Program-made: the position numbers and the translations under genes
Source of the DNA: Bryobacteraceae bacterium
Lineage (GTDB): Bacteria > Acidobacteriota > Terriglobia > Bryobacterales > Bryobacteraceae
DNA: 64,000 bases
Direction of reading: 5' to 3'
NCBI GenBank assembly: GCA_026129905.1
Contig: JAHCHE010000009.1
Location: 62,001 to 126,000, forward strand
The notes under the pieces: generated by a model
Told to the model about the DNA's origin: nothing
Databases searched by the model: none
What the model saw: only the letters and a program-made list of their open reading frames with translations
Shown here: in pieces, positions 28,826 to 38,161 of the stretch
How the letters are laid out: each line of letters opens with the position of its first letter
Position numbering within the stretch: position 1 is the first letter of the stretch

Positions 28826-31800
28826 ATGAGGCGCACTCTGCCACTTGCCATTGGCTGTTGCTGCTTGGTTGCAGCGCTGTATGCGCAGGATCTCGGAAGC
28901 CGGGTCCGGCAATTGGAAGCGCACGGCGACGCCACGGGCGCTCTGGAACTGCTGCGACAGGCGGTTCGCGAGCAGCCCGATAGCGTGAATACGCTGGCGC
29001 AATACGCGGAATTTCTGGACCGGCGCGGAGACTTGAAGGCCCGGGAAGCTTACGCGTCCCTGCTGGCGAAGCTGAATGGAGACGACCGCCGGAAAGCCGA
29101 GATCGCCCGGAGACTCGTGGTGCTCGACCTGATGGCCGGCGACAACCGGGCGGCCGCCCAGCGCCTGGACGCATACCGGGCGGCGGGCGGTGGCGATATC
29201 GGACAGGGCGTGACCATCGCGCCGCTGGAGACCGGTCAGCAAGCCGCCGGAGACTATATCGAGATCCCGGGACCGCTGCCGTCGTTTTCCAGAATGGCGG
29301 CCATCTCGCGGGAACTGGAACTGGAGCACGTGCTGCCGGCGATCGCGCGGAACGTGGTAACGAGCGGCTACCAGGCCTCGGCCAGCTACGAGGGGCTGCA
29401 GCCTACCGAATACCTGAAGCTCGTAATCCGCTACCTGTCACAAGCGCGGGAGCTGGAAAAGCTGGCGGACGAATCGCAGCACATCCGGATCGAAACCTGC
29501 GATTCGCCCCAGACGGCGGAACTGCTCCGGGTTCTGGGATACCGGATGCGGGGGGCTTGCGGCAGCGACGTGATACTGGAAACGGTGAACGCGACGCGCG
29601 CCTTTCTGACCATCGACTCGGCTTTTCCCTTGGCCGAGTTGGAGCAGGCGCTGCGCACCAGCCGGCCCTTCGTTTACGACTACAAGCCCACGCGAGTGCC
29701 GATCCTCTACGGAGAGGAGTACTGGCTGGCGGGCCAGGACAGGCGGCGGAAGGAGCCGTTCATTAACGCGTTCCTTGGCGATCCCGCCATGTGCCGGCTG
29801 TACCTTGGTCTATCGAAGCTGGATCCCGAGACGGCGGAGACGCTCCGGAAGACGGCGGAACTGCCGCGGCTGAAGGCTTTCGCCCACGTGCTCGACTTTT
29901 TCGGCGCATTCTTCGAGATCCGCAACGGCAAAGCGGTGGTTCCGGGCGACGCCCGCAGCGAGGAAATGTGGGCAAAGATGGTCGGCGCCCCGCCTTCCCA
30001 GGGCGGCGAGTTTTTCCTCCGCCTGATCGCGAAGGACGACGGGTGGCTGGCAAGTTACTTCGATTGCCTCCTCCGAGCCAGCGGCGCGGCGAGGAATTAC
30101 CTCACCGAGCCGACGAGGTTGGATCGCTTCTATCAGGCGGTGCGGGGAAGGGTGACCAGTCCCGGGCCGGCGCGGCCGGTGTTCCGGTCCAACGCCGACC
30201 TGATGCTGTTGGTGACCAGGTTACGCCTGGATCCGGACGGAAAACCCCACATGCCCGGAACCCTCGAGGTCTGGAGGAACTTATTTGTCCACTACCCGGA
30301 CAAGGAGTACGACCAGAAGCTGAGGCAGCAGGCGCCGAATTGGAAAGACCCTGACGACGTCCTCGAAGCGCTGTTCGCCCTTTGCCGCAAGCCGGTAGGC
30401 AACGACCCGCTGAAGATCTACCTGGCGCTGAGCGACGCCAACCGGCATCGGGCGCGGCCGCTGGAGCCGGCCACCGTCGACCGGTTGGCGCGGTCTTATA
30501 AGGAGATGAGCGCCCAGTACACGATCTTTACCGAAACCGACGCCATCGCCGACAGGACGATCCTCGCCTACATGGACAAGGCGGCCGAGATCAACCAGAT
30601 CGGCAACCGGTTGCTGCGCTCTGACGTCGCCGGCAGCATGCAGGCGCTGGTGGGGCTCTGGCAGATTTTCGTCCGCAATGGCGCCACTCCTGCCGCCGAG
30701 GCGGACCAGACGCTGTATTCCATCCTTGAAAAGTTCGGGAGGCTGAAGGACCACGTCGAGTTGTTCGACAGCGCCTCGGCGGGCGTGCAGACGCTGCTCC
30801 AGAGCACGCACGGACCTTCAAACCTATCCGCCAACGACCGGCTGATCGACCTGTTGGTGGGAGCGGCCAAAACCGAAGACCACGAAACGCAGCAGGCGAT
30901 GATCCAGGAGCTGATCAGCCTGTTTGAGGCGCAGAAACTGGTTCCCGTAGACCTGATCCTCGAAGCGGGAAATCACCTGGAAGACCTCGCGGCCGGGAAA
31001 GAACAGCAGTTGAATTCGGCGCTCATCAACCGGCTGGCGGCCCGGCTCAGCGAAGTTCGCCTGCCCTATGAGGGCTTGTCAAGCGCGGAGAAGAGTTCAA
31101 TCTCGTTCGGCTACTGGGCGGAGCGGCACATTCAGGCGCAACGCAGATTTCAGATCCGCACCGAAGCGCAGAAGGCCATCGGTAAGGCGAAGGATCTGCG
31201 CGAACTGCGCGGAATGATGGCGCAGATTCTCCGCGACACCCTGGTGGGTCTGAACTACATCCACTACGCGCCCCCCGGCGCGCAAATCCTGTTGACCAAC
31301 TCCGTCTTCGTCCGTGGCCACGATTTTATCGGGATGCCCGGATCGCAACAGACGTGGCATCTGGCGGAAATGTTCGGCACGGGCTGGCCGTCGAGCGCCG
31401 GGGGACGGCTCGTCGGTTCCCTGAGCGGTCTGCCGTACGCGTTGGCGGAAGCGGAGCAGAATTTCCTCATACCGGAACGGGAACAGGCGTTGATCTGGTC
31501 GGACCTGGTGCCTCAGATGATCCTGTCCGCCAAGATCCCCAGGTGGTGGAACGTGACGCCCGAGCAGATGCACTGGCTGGCGCTGCATGTTCGCTATGGC
31601 GCATCCGCCGTAGCGGAAGCAGCGCTCGACGTCGAGCGGCGGCGCATCGTCCTCGAGCGCCTCGAGCATCAAGCGACGCCCGCGCGCGTGAAGCGCGTCG
31701 AGGAGCATTTGCAGCAAACCGACGTCAAAAGCGCGCTCGCTTCGCTGACGCCGTCCGAGCTGTTCGTCATCGCCACGGAACTTATGGCGGCAAAACAGGA

Positions 31801-32221
31801 GTGGGATCTCCCCGCACGCGAGATTCGAAGGCTGGAGTCCGAGCATGCCGGCCAGCTCGGCCGGGAGGCGATTTCCAGAGCGTTCGGATCTCCGAAGCCG
31901 ACGCTTGCGACCTCCTATCGCCCGGAACTGATGCACTTTCGCACGTTCCCGACCCTTATGGGCTACTCCAGCAGGATCATGGCGGAAACCTGGGAATCGA
32001 ACCTCCTGTACTATGCGACCCTCGCGGATGAACTCTATCTGCGCCCGTCGCAGTTGAACCGCCTGGTTCCGGAATGGACCCGGAAGACAGTGGAAAAGAT
32101 CTTCGCGACGCACCTGGAGGACTGGCCGGCCGTGTTGCGTTCTCTCTACGGAGTGGGCGATGATATCCGGACAGAGATGAGGCGGCGGCTGGAAACGGCT
32201 GAACAGGCGTCGCTGCAATAG
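28826..32221 (+). CDS. Large secreted alpha-helical protein of unknown function (1131 aa)
   Basis: A strong ribosome site (GGAGGGAG at 28817-28824) precedes the ATG at 28826. The product has a signal peptide (residues 1-21, cleaved near LYAQD; CCC within the hydrophobic core) and a TPR-like opening (GDATGALELLRQAVREQPDS) followed by over 1000 mostly helical residues. Internal landmarks are FVYDYKPTRVPILYGEEYWL, YTIFTETDAIADRTILAYMD, LVGLNYIHYAPPGAQILLTN and HDFIGMPGSQQTWHLAEMFG. I do not recognise a catalytic domain. It is followed 12 bases later by the VWA-like gene and is probably co-expressed with it. Confidence 0.85.
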   Translation: MRRTLPLAIGCCCLVAALYAQDLGSRVRQLEAHGDATGALELLRQAVREQPDSVNTLAQYAEFLDRRGDLKAREAYASLLAKLNGDDRRKAEIARRLVVLDLMAGDNRAAAQRLDAYRAAGGGDIGQGVTIAPLETGQQAAGDYIEIPGPLPSFSRMAAISRELELEHVLPAIARNVVTSGYQASASYEGLQPTEYLKLVIRYLSQARELEKLADESQHIRIETCDSPQTAELLRVLGYRMRGACGSDVILETVNATRAFLTIDSAFPLAELEQALRTSRPFVYDYKPTRVPILYGEEYWLAGQDRRRKEPFINAFLGDPAMCRLYLGLSKLDPETAETLRKTAELPRLKAFAHVLDFFGAFFEIRNGKAVVPGDARSEEMWAKMVGAPPSQGGEFFLRLIAKDDGWLASYFDCLLRASGAARNYLTEPTRLDRFYQAVRGRVTSPGPARPVFRSNADLMLLVTRLRLDPDGKPHMPGTLEVWRNLFVHYPDKEYDQKLRQQAPNWKDPDDVLEALFALCRKPVGNDPLKIYLALSDANRHRARPLEPATVDRLARSYKEMSAQYTIFTETDAIADRTILAYMDKAAEINQIGNRLLRSDVAGSMQALVGLWQIFVRNGATPAAEADQTLYSILEKFGRLKDHVELFDSASAGVQTLLQSTHGPSNLSANDRLIDLLVGAAKTEDHETQQAMIQELISLFEAQKLVPVDLILEAGNHLEDLAAGKEQQLNSALINRLAARLSEVRLPYEGLSSAEKSSISFGYWAERHIQAQRRFQIRTEAQKAIGKAKDLRELRGMMAQILRDTLVGLNYIHYAPPGAQILLTNSVFVRGHDFIGMPGSQQTWHLAEMFGTGWPSSAGGRLVGSLSGLPYALAEAEQNFLIPEREQALIWSDLVPQMILSAKIPRWWNVTPEQMHWLALHVRYGASAVAEAALDVERRRIVLERLEHQATPARVKRVEEHLQQTDVKSALASLTPSELFVIATELMAAKQEWDLPAREIRRLESEHAGQLGREAISRAFGSPKPTLATSYRPELMHFRTFPTLMGYSSRIMAETWESNLLYYATLADELYLRPSQLNRLVPEWTRKTVEKIFATHLEDWPAVLRSLYGVGDDIRTEMRRRLETAEQASLQ

Positions 32222-32233
32222 GGGGGAGTCGAA

Positions 32234-33271
32234 ATGCAGAATGATTATCGCAGACTCGTGGGAACGTCGGCGGCAATAGCGCTGGGCGCGGCGATCTTCT
32301 GCCAGACGCCGTTGACAGCCCAGACCGGGGAGCGGCCGGTGTTCCGCGTGAAGGTGGACATGGTGGTCCACAGCTTCACCGTCACCGACAGCAAAGGAAG
32401 ATACGTCAACAACCTGAAGCCTAAGGATATCCGCATCCTCGAAGACGGCATTCAGCAGCGGGTGGCCACTTTCGCCGAAGGCAACCAGCCGCCGCTGGAA
32501 GTGCTCGACGATGGCAGCACCCGGCCGCTGATTGCCTCCGCCCGGCCGCGTGACGGCGAGGCGGGCGGGCCGGGACCCACCGCCGAACTCCGCTCCGACG
32601 CGTTCGTCGGAACGAATGTGTTCATCCTGTTCGATACCAGCAACTACATGTATCGCGGCTTCGTATACGCCTCCGACGCCATCGCGGACTTCGTCCGCGG
32701 CCTCGACCGCGCCGACTCGGTGGCCGTCTACACGTTCAGCCGCAATCTGGCGCGAGCGGCGGAACTGACGCGCGACCGGACGATGGCGATTATGGGCCTG
32801 CGTGAGGCCGTGGCCGGCGATGACGCCGCGCTCTACAACGCGCTGCTATTGACCCTGCGCGACGCGGCGCGGGTTCCCGGCCGGAAGGTCGTGATCGTAT
32901 TCTCCAACGGTCCGGACAACTCCAGTATGGTGGCGCCCGACGACGTCCGAGCCGTGGCCGAAGACGAAGGCATTCCCATCTACGTGATCTCGACCAACGA
33001 GGTCAACAACGATCAGGTGTCGAGCAACGTGTTCCGCCGCATCTCGACCCGGACCGGCGGCCAGGTCTATTTCGCGAAGACCTGGCAGAAGCAGGTGGAG
33101 GCCTTCGAATCGATCCGCGAGTCGTTGGGCAACTCGTACACCGTCACGTACTATCCGGCCAACAATCCGAACGAAGGCTTCCGAAAGGTGGCCGTCGAAA
33201 TCGTCTCGGACGTTGGCAAGAAGTATCGCGTCAGGGGCCGCCCCGGATACCGCCCGCGGGGAGGCTTCTAA
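32234..33271 (+). CDS. VWFA-related (acidobacterial type) exported protein
   Basis: A 345-residue exported protein: signal peptide (cleavage near LTAQTG), an N-terminal beta domain ending DIRILEDGIQQRVATFAEGN that is diagnostic of the acidobacterial VWFA-related family (TIGR03436-like), then a von Willebrand A domain starting NVFILFDTSNYMYRGF. The metal-site motif DxSxS is altered to D-T-S-N-Y, so metal-dependent adhesion may be weakened. Such proteins probably bind other envelope proteins. The adjacent 1131-residue protein is the obvious candidate partner. The gene is followed by transposon debris. Confidence 0.9.
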   Translation: MQNDYRRLVGTSAAIALGAAIFCQTPLTAQTGERPVFRVKVDMVVHSFTVTDSKGRYVNNLKPKDIRILEDGIQQRVATFAEGNQPPLEVLDDGSTRPLIASARPRDGEAGGPGPTAELRSDAFVGTNVFILFDTSNYMYRGFVYASDAIADFVRGLDRADSVAVYTFSRNLARAAELTRDRTMAIMGLREAVAGDDAALYNALLLTLRDAARVPGRKVVIVFSNGPDNSSMVAPDDVRAVAEDEGIPIYVISTNEVNNDQVSSNVFRRISTRTGGQVYFAKTWQKQVEAFESIRESLGNSYTVTYYPANNPNEGFRKVAVEIVSDVGKKYRVRGRPGYRPRGGF

Positions 33272-33328
33272 TTCCATTTCGCGGTCAAGACGATACCCAC
33301 ATATGATGCAGTGAGGGCATGGCGAGGC

Positions 33329-34110
33329 CGGATCGATGAGGAACTCGTTGTTCAGGCGCAGGCAGCAGTCGCGCGGGCCGTCGATGCCAAGCAACTGCGC
33401 GCCGCTCAAGCAATCCTTCTGCCCGCTGTAGCGCACACCACTTTGGAGCAAACGGCGGCTCCTCGGCGTCGGCCGAGCGAGCGTTCCAAGGCTTCAGCGG
33501 CGGTTTCGCGAAGGACTCCAACCGCGTGCTGGTCCGTCGGGAACTTGGGGTGGCCGCCGACGGGCCATGATGACGCTGGAAGAGGAGAGGGCGTTTCTGG
33601 CGCCGTGGGCCGAGCAAGCCCGTGGCGCCGGCGTGTTGGTGGTCGCGCCACTGCGAGCCGCCCTGGCCGAGAAACTGGGCCGAAGGAAGGTCGCGGCTTC
33701 GGTGGTGTACCGGCTGTTGGCCCGGCATGGATGGCGCAAGCTGGCTCCCGACACGCGTCACCCCAAGAGCGACCCGGCCGCCCAGGCGGAGTGGAAGAAA
33801 AACTTCCCGCGACGTTGGCTGCCGAGCTGACGCCCGAGGCGTGGCCAGGCCGTCCCGTGCGCTTGATGTTTCAGGGCGAAGCCCGCTTTGGACGCATGGT
33901 GCGACCTCGGCGGTGTTGGGCGCCGGCACTGTTGTGGCCCGTCCTCCGGGGCCAGTTCGCACAAGGCCAAAGATCTGGCGATCCCGGAGAATATCCGGTT
34001 GCTGCCGCTGCCGCCCTACGCGCCCGAACTCAACCGGCAGGAACACGTCCGGGATGAATGGCGGGAAAAGGAATTCCCGAACCGAGTGTTCAATCACTTG
34101 GACAATAAGG
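33329..34110 (+). pseudogene. Degenerate IS630-family transposase
   Basis: Fragments of one transposase lie in different frames. The first is DAKQLRAAQAILLPA near the start. An intact block at 33567-33830 follows (LEEERAFLAPWAEQARGAG, VVYRLLARHGWRKLAP, HPKSDPAAQAEWKKNFP). Then come VRLMFQGEARFGR and, last, RLLPLPPYAPELNRQEH plus NRVFNHLD. These are the N-terminal, helix-turn-helix and DDE parts of the IS630 family. Several frameshifts separate them, so the gene is dead. No terminal repeats were recognised. The remnant ends about 15 bases from the stop of the convergent DUF457-like gene. Confidence 0.82.
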
Positions 34111-34124
34111 CGCCCGCAGGTTCC

Positions 34125-34631
34125 TCAAGGCGTCTGCTGCCGGCGCCGGTGGACCCAAAGCAGCAGGTACGCAGCGGCCAGCGCGCTGTAGTTGGTGATC
34201 ATAAACCACCGGTTGCCCCACGAGATCCCGCTCGCACGAAACGTCGACAGCGGCCAGAGAAACGGCGTCGGGAAGAAACGCTCGGTGTGCGTGGGAATGT
34301 CGATCAGGATGTGCAATGGCCAGCCGAGCAATTCCAGAACCGGCCGGCGGGCAACCAGCCACGCCAACCCGAACACCAGCGCGAAGATCACCAGGCTGTG
34401 ACTGACCTGGTAGAGGTCCCAAGCCAGCGCCAGGTTTGTCCGCGCTTGCCCCGGCGGCTTCCTCTCCACAACTTGCTGCCAGATCGATACGGCAATCGGC
34501 CAGGTGAACGCAAACACATCCGGGAACACTCCCCAGAACGCAGCCCACAACGGCCGCACTCGCGAGCGCAGCTTGAGGTTAGCCCCCCGTGCCGCGGCCC
34601 CGGCCCAGAGCGCGTGAGCGAACACGTCCAT
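34125..34631 (-). CDS. Small membrane protein, DUF457/YdjM-like metal-dependent hydrolase family
   Basis: A 168-residue protein with about four hydrophobic segments and conserved His/Asp patterns: MDVFAHALWAGAAARGANLK at the N-terminus, WGVFPDVFAF, YQVSHSLVIFALVF and LHILIDIPTHTERFFPTPFLWP. This matches small membrane-bound proteins of the DUF457/YdjM type thought to be metal-dependent hydrolases; no activity is proven. It is next to the cupin gene (6 bp gap), with which it may be co-transcribed. Its C-terminus lies beside IS630 debris but appears intact. Confidence 0.72.
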   Translation of the reverse strand: MDVFAHALWAGAAARGANLKLRSRVRPLWAAFWGVFPDVFAFTWPIAVSIWQQVVERKPPGQARTNLALAWDLYQVSHSLVIFALVFGLAWLVARRPVLELLGWPLHILIDIPTHTERFFPTPFLWPLSTFRASGISWGNRWFMITNYSALAAAYLLLWVHRRRQQTP

Positions 34632-34637
34632 GCGGCG

Positions 34638-34994
34638 CTACAGGTAGTGAATCTCGAAAGGCTTATTGGTGATGAACAGGACCGTGACGTCGCCCTCCGG
34701 CGACGCGCCGTGCTCCATCGTCTCGCCTTCGGGAAACCACACGAAATTTCCCGGCCCGAAGCGGCCCGCGTGCGTCACCAGCGTCCCTTCCAGCACGTAC
34801 ATCCCGTGCGCGCACGGATGCGTATGCCGCGTATTGATCACGCCCGCCGGATACCGCACCAGGCGGACCTCCATGCCCGTGTCCGGGTCTTCCACCAGGT
34901 TCTTCCGATACAGCGTTCGGCCCAGGTGCTTGTTGAACCGCTCTTCCCAGGGGAGCGCGTTGGCGTCGATCGCGATCACGTTGCACGGTTGCAT
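34638..34994 (-). CDS. Cupin domain protein
   Basis: A 118-residue single-domain cupin. Motif 1 is RYPAGVINTRHTHPCAHGMYVLEG (two His, a third His, then Glu), and motif 2 is PGNFVWFPEGETMEHGA (final His), so the metal site is complete. ATG at 34994 gives the natural N-terminus (MQPCNVIAID); longer readings run through the rhodanese gene in a different frame. The substrate is unknown; ChrR-like or dioxygenase-like activity is possible. Its start is 11 bases downstream of the stop of the rhodanese gene. Confidence 0.82.
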   Translation of the reverse strand: MQPCNVIAIDANALPWEERFNKHLGRTLYRKNLVEDPDTGMEVRLVRYPAGVINTRHTHPCAHGMYVLEGTLVTHAGRFGPGNFVWFPEGETMEHGASPEGDVTVLFITNKPFEIHYL

Positions 34995-35005
34995 ACAAGC
35001 CGATT

Positions 35006-35893
35006 CTAATTGGCCGGGACCGCCGATGTCTCCACCGGCAGCTCCGCCCGCCGGCTCCAGTCCTGAAACGACCCGTCGTACAGCCGCACGTCGCGTCCCA
35101 GCAACCGCGCGGCGAAGTAGACCACGGTGGCCTGCATCCCGATGTGACAATAGCTCACCAGCGTCTTGCCCTCCTGCGCGCCCGCGACCGCGAGCAGCCG
35201 CCGCAACTCGTCGAGCGAGTGGAACCGCCGCTGCTCGTCGAAGGTCGCGGTAAACGGAATATTCCGCGCTCCCGGAATGTGGCCCGCGCGCGGCATCATT
35301 CCCGCGCTGGCCCCCGTGTAGTATTCCGGCGCCCGCGTGTCGAGAATGACGGTGCCGCCATCGCCGAGGCGCCCGCGCAGCCACCCCGCGTACACTGCCA
35401 GCTCCGGCCGCGGCCGCAAAGTCAACGCGCCGGGCTTGACCGCGGGCGTTTCCGTGCTCAGGGGCCTCCCTTCGCTGCGCCACAGCGGCAGCCCGCCGTC
35501 GAGCAGCGCCGTCCGGTCGCCGAGCCCGGCATAGTCCAACGTGAAAAACACCCGCGTCGCCGCCGGCACGGAGTCCGTCCCGGCGCAAAGCACGATCCGG
35601 CTCTGGTCTGTCACGCCCGCGCCGGCGAACGCCAGCCGCAATTGCTCCACCGGCGGAAGTTCCACCCGTAGGTCGTCTTCGCCGTTGACCGAGATGCTCG
35701 CCAGCGTCAGCAGCCGCGCGCCCGGAATGTGCCCGGCGTCGTAATCGGCCTGCGCGCCCACGTGCAGAACGACAATCGAGCTGTCATCGAGATGCCCAGC
35801 CAGCCACTCGGTGGAGACGAGCGTCGAAGCCGCCGGCAATCGAGCCGCGCCGAAAGCCGCCGCCAGCGCCGCAAAGAGAAATCTGTGTTTCAT
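35006..35893 (-). CDS. Exported two-domain rhodanese (sulfurtransferase)
   Basis: A 295-residue protein with a signal peptide (residues 1-21, ending LPAAST) and two rhodanese domains, the SseA/thiosulfate-sulfurtransferase layout. The first domain (about 25-140) begins STEWLAGHLDDSSIVVLHVG and keeps the linker motif YDAGHIPGARLLTL. The second (about 160-285) has the catalytic loop VSYCHIGMQATVV with the active Cys near residue 251. It transfers sulfur from thiosulfate or mercaptopyruvate in the periplasm. The first domain also has a Cys (VLCAGTDSVPA), which is unusual, since that domain is normally inactive. Confidence 0.88.
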   Translation of the reverse strand: MKHRFLFAALAAAFGAARLPAASTLVSTEWLAGHLDDSSIVVLHVGAQADYDAGHIPGARLLTLASISVNGEDDLRVELPPVEQLRLAFAGAGVTDQSRIVLCAGTDSVPAATRVFFTLDYAGLGDRTALLDGGLPLWRSEGRPLSTETPAVKPGALTLRPRPELAVYAGWLRGRLGDGGTVILDTRAPEYYTGASAGMMPRAGHIPGARNIPFTATFDEQRRFHSLDELRRLLAVAGAQEGKTLVSYCHIGMQATVVYFAARLLGRDVRLYDGSFQDWSRRAELPVETSAVPAN

Positions 35894-36122
35894 TACCCGG
35901 TAACCCGTGAACTAGTGTACGCGACCAGCGCGCCCGTCCGGCCGGAGCCCCGCGCCACGGCGGATACAGCTCGTACCGGCTCTACTCAGAACCCGATTGG
36001 GAACGGACACGTTCCAGTCGCCTCCGTCGTTGTATTTACTTTAGGCCGGAAAGCCTTCTGAGATCCATCCGCGCAGCCTACCGAAGACTTACTAAGCAGG
36101 GTAGAAGTAGCATGGCGATTAC

Positions 36123-37574
36123 TTATCCCGGCGGAACCCGGTTGCTCCACTCCGTCGCCCGCTCGAATGCGCCGGCGAATGCGAACAGCTTCTCCTCGCC
36201 AAACAGCGGTCCGGCCAACTGCAATCCGATCGGCGCGCCGTCGCGGGTGAAGCCGCACGGGATCGACATCGCGGGAATCCCGTATACGTTGAACGGAATG
36301 GTATTGCGCAGGTAGATGAGGTCCGGCGTCTCGACCTTTCCGAGCGCGAATGGAGACCGCGGGCTGACTGGAGTCAGCACGATATCCACCTGCTCGAACA
36401 CCCGCCCGATCTCGCGACGGGCCCGTCGCAGTTCGCGCAATCCCCGGACGTAATCCCCCAAGGTCACCTTCTCGCCTTCCCGGATCTCGTGCAGCGTGTG
36501 GGGATGGTACCGCGAGGCGGACTCCTTAAGCATCGGTTCGTGATAAGCGAGCGCCTCGGCGCGAATCACCGGGCTGGGTGGCAGTTCCGGCAGCGTCACG
36601 TCGCGCGCTTCGCGCGTCAGCCCGCGCGCCGTCTCGATCGCCGCGTTCACGGCCGACTCGATCTCCGCGTCCAGGCTCTCGAAGAACGGCTTTCGCGCGA
36701 TTCCGATGCGGAATCCGCGCACAGGCTGCTTCACCGCGGCCGCGTAGTCGGCCGCCGGCGCCTGCGCGCTGCCCGGGTCGGCCGGGTCGTAGCCGACCAT
36801 CGTTCCCAGCAGCAGCGCCGTGTCCGCCGCCGTCCGGCACATCGGTCCGACGTGATCCATCGACCATGCCAGCGGCAGCACGCCCCTCGCGCTCACCAGC
36901 CCGTAGCTCGGCTTCAGCCCGGCGATGCCGCACAGCGCCGCCGGCAGCCGTATGGACCCGCCCGTGTCCGAGCCGAGCGCCCCGAAGCACATCCTCGCCG
37001 ACACCGCCGCCGCCGACCCGCCCGAAGATCCCCCCGGAATCCGCTCCGGCTTCCAGGGGTTCTTCACTGGCCCGAAGCGGCTGGTCTCGGACGTGAAGTT
37101 GTAGGCGAACTCGTCCATGTTCGTTTTGCCCACGAGCACGGCGCCGGCCGCCTTCAGCCGCCGGACGACCTCCGCGTCTTCGGAAGGAACCCTGTCGGCG
37201 AACAGCGCGCTCGCCGCGGTGGTGCGGATCCCGGCCGTGTCGATCAGGTCCTTGAGAGCGATCGGGACGCCGTGGATCGGACTTCGCCGCCTCCCGCGCC
37301 GCGCCTCGTCATCGAGTTCACGCGCCTGCTCGAGCGCCTGCTCGCCGGTTACCGTGATGAACGCGTTCAGAATGGGGTTCAGCTTTTCGATTCGCTGAAG
37401 ACAGGCCGCGGTCAGCTCGACGGCGGATATTCGGCGCGCCCGAACCGCAGCCGCGGCTGCCTCCAGCGTGAGACTGGCCGGATCCCCGCCCGGCGCAGCC
37501 GAGGCGAAGTCTGCCGCCGCCAAGCCCGGCGCCGCGGATTGGAGAAAGCCCCGGCGCGATAGTGTGACCGCCAC
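36123..37574 (-). CDS. Tat-exported amidase (amidase signature family)
   Basis: A 483-residue amidase-signature enzyme with a twin-arginine-like leader (SRRGFLQSAAPGLAAADF). The Lys-Ser-Ser triad is present: Lys in VPIALKDLIDT, the glycine-rich PGGSSGGSAAAVSARM with the cis-Ser, and the nucleophile region GSDTGGSIRLPAALCG. It resembles GatA and other amidases but is a stand-alone, exported hydrolase of amides; glutamyl-tRNA amidotransferase partners are absent. The downstream start region of the small gene at 37580 is separated by five bases, so the two may be co-transcribed. Confidence 0.87.
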   Translation of the reverse strand: MAVTLSRRGFLQSAAPGLAAADFASAAPGGDPASLTLEAAAAAVRARRISAVELTAACLQRIEKLNPILNAFITVTGEQALEQARELDDEARRGRRRSPIHGVPIALKDLIDTAGIRTTAASALFADRVPSEDAEVVRRLKAAGAVLVGKTNMDEFAYNFTSETSRFGPVKNPWKPERIPGGSSGGSAAAVSARMCFGALGSDTGGSIRLPAALCGIAGLKPSYGLVSARGVLPLAWSMDHVGPMCRTAADTALLLGTMVGYDPADPGSAQAPAADYAAAVKQPVRGFRIGIARKPFFESLDAEIESAVNAAIETARGLTREARDVTLPELPPSPVIRAEALAYHEPMLKESASRYHPHTLHEIREGEKVTLGDYVRGLRELRRARREIGRVFEQVDIVLTPVSPRSPFALGKVETPDLIYLRNTIPFNVYGIPAMSIPCGFTRDGAPIGLQLAGPLFGEEKLFAFAGAFERATEWSNRVPPG

Positions 37575-37579
37575 CGCGG

Positions 37580-37870
37580 CTAATCTCCGAAGGCCTTCTG
37601 GAGACGCTGCGTTTGAAACTCGTTGAGCAGGCGCATGATGTTATATGCGCTCAACTCTACCAGCAGCCGCGTCACCTGGGAGTGCTGCGCATCGTCGAGC
37701 ATGGCTTCCACTTCCTTCATCACCGCCACCACGCTTGCCTGCTGCCGCTCGAGTTCCTGCTTGCTGATCATCCCGTCGGCCATCGTCTCGGTGAACGTCT
37801 CGAGCTTGTGCGCCTGCTCGTCGATGATTGGAAGATCCGTCTTGTCGTCAAACCAGCCAACTCGTCCCAT
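37580..37870 (-). CDS. Unrecognised 96-aa protein, coiled-coil rich
   Basis: A short acidic-to-neutral helical protein starting GRVGWFDDKTDLPIIDEQ, then ETMADGMISKQELERQQASV and a Leu/Gln-rich end (LLNEFQTQRLQKAFGD). The ATG at 37870 is used because upstream codons are Arg/Lys-rich and look non-coding. I see no domain of known function. It lies five bases upstream of the exported amidase and may share its message; whether the two work together is unknown. The 290 bases upstream to 38161 contain nothing recognised. Confidence 0.6.
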   Translation of the reverse strand: MGRVGWFDDKTDLPIIDEQAHKLETFTETMADGMISKQELERQQASVVAVMKEVEAMLDDAQHSQVTRLLVELSAYNIMRLLNEFQTQRLQKAFGD

Positions 37871-38161
37871 ATCGTTTCGCCTACGACGAGACCGTCTCGA
37901 TCGCTGTTTGTTGCAGCCCGCTCCTTTACTCCCGCTTTCTTTCGACATCCGCACGGTCTCGACCGGATTTCTCCTCCCGGCTGGAATCTGCTGCCGGCGC
38001 TGCGCTTACCCGGACGGGATACTTGCGTCCGCGGGAACAGCGCGTCGCTCGTGACGCGCCAGATCGCTATTATTGCCTACCCGCCGTTGCTGGCGCAATC
38101 GGAAATCATCACCTGCTCTTGGGTGAGGAGAAATTAATGAAGAGTTGAACTAACAATGTTC

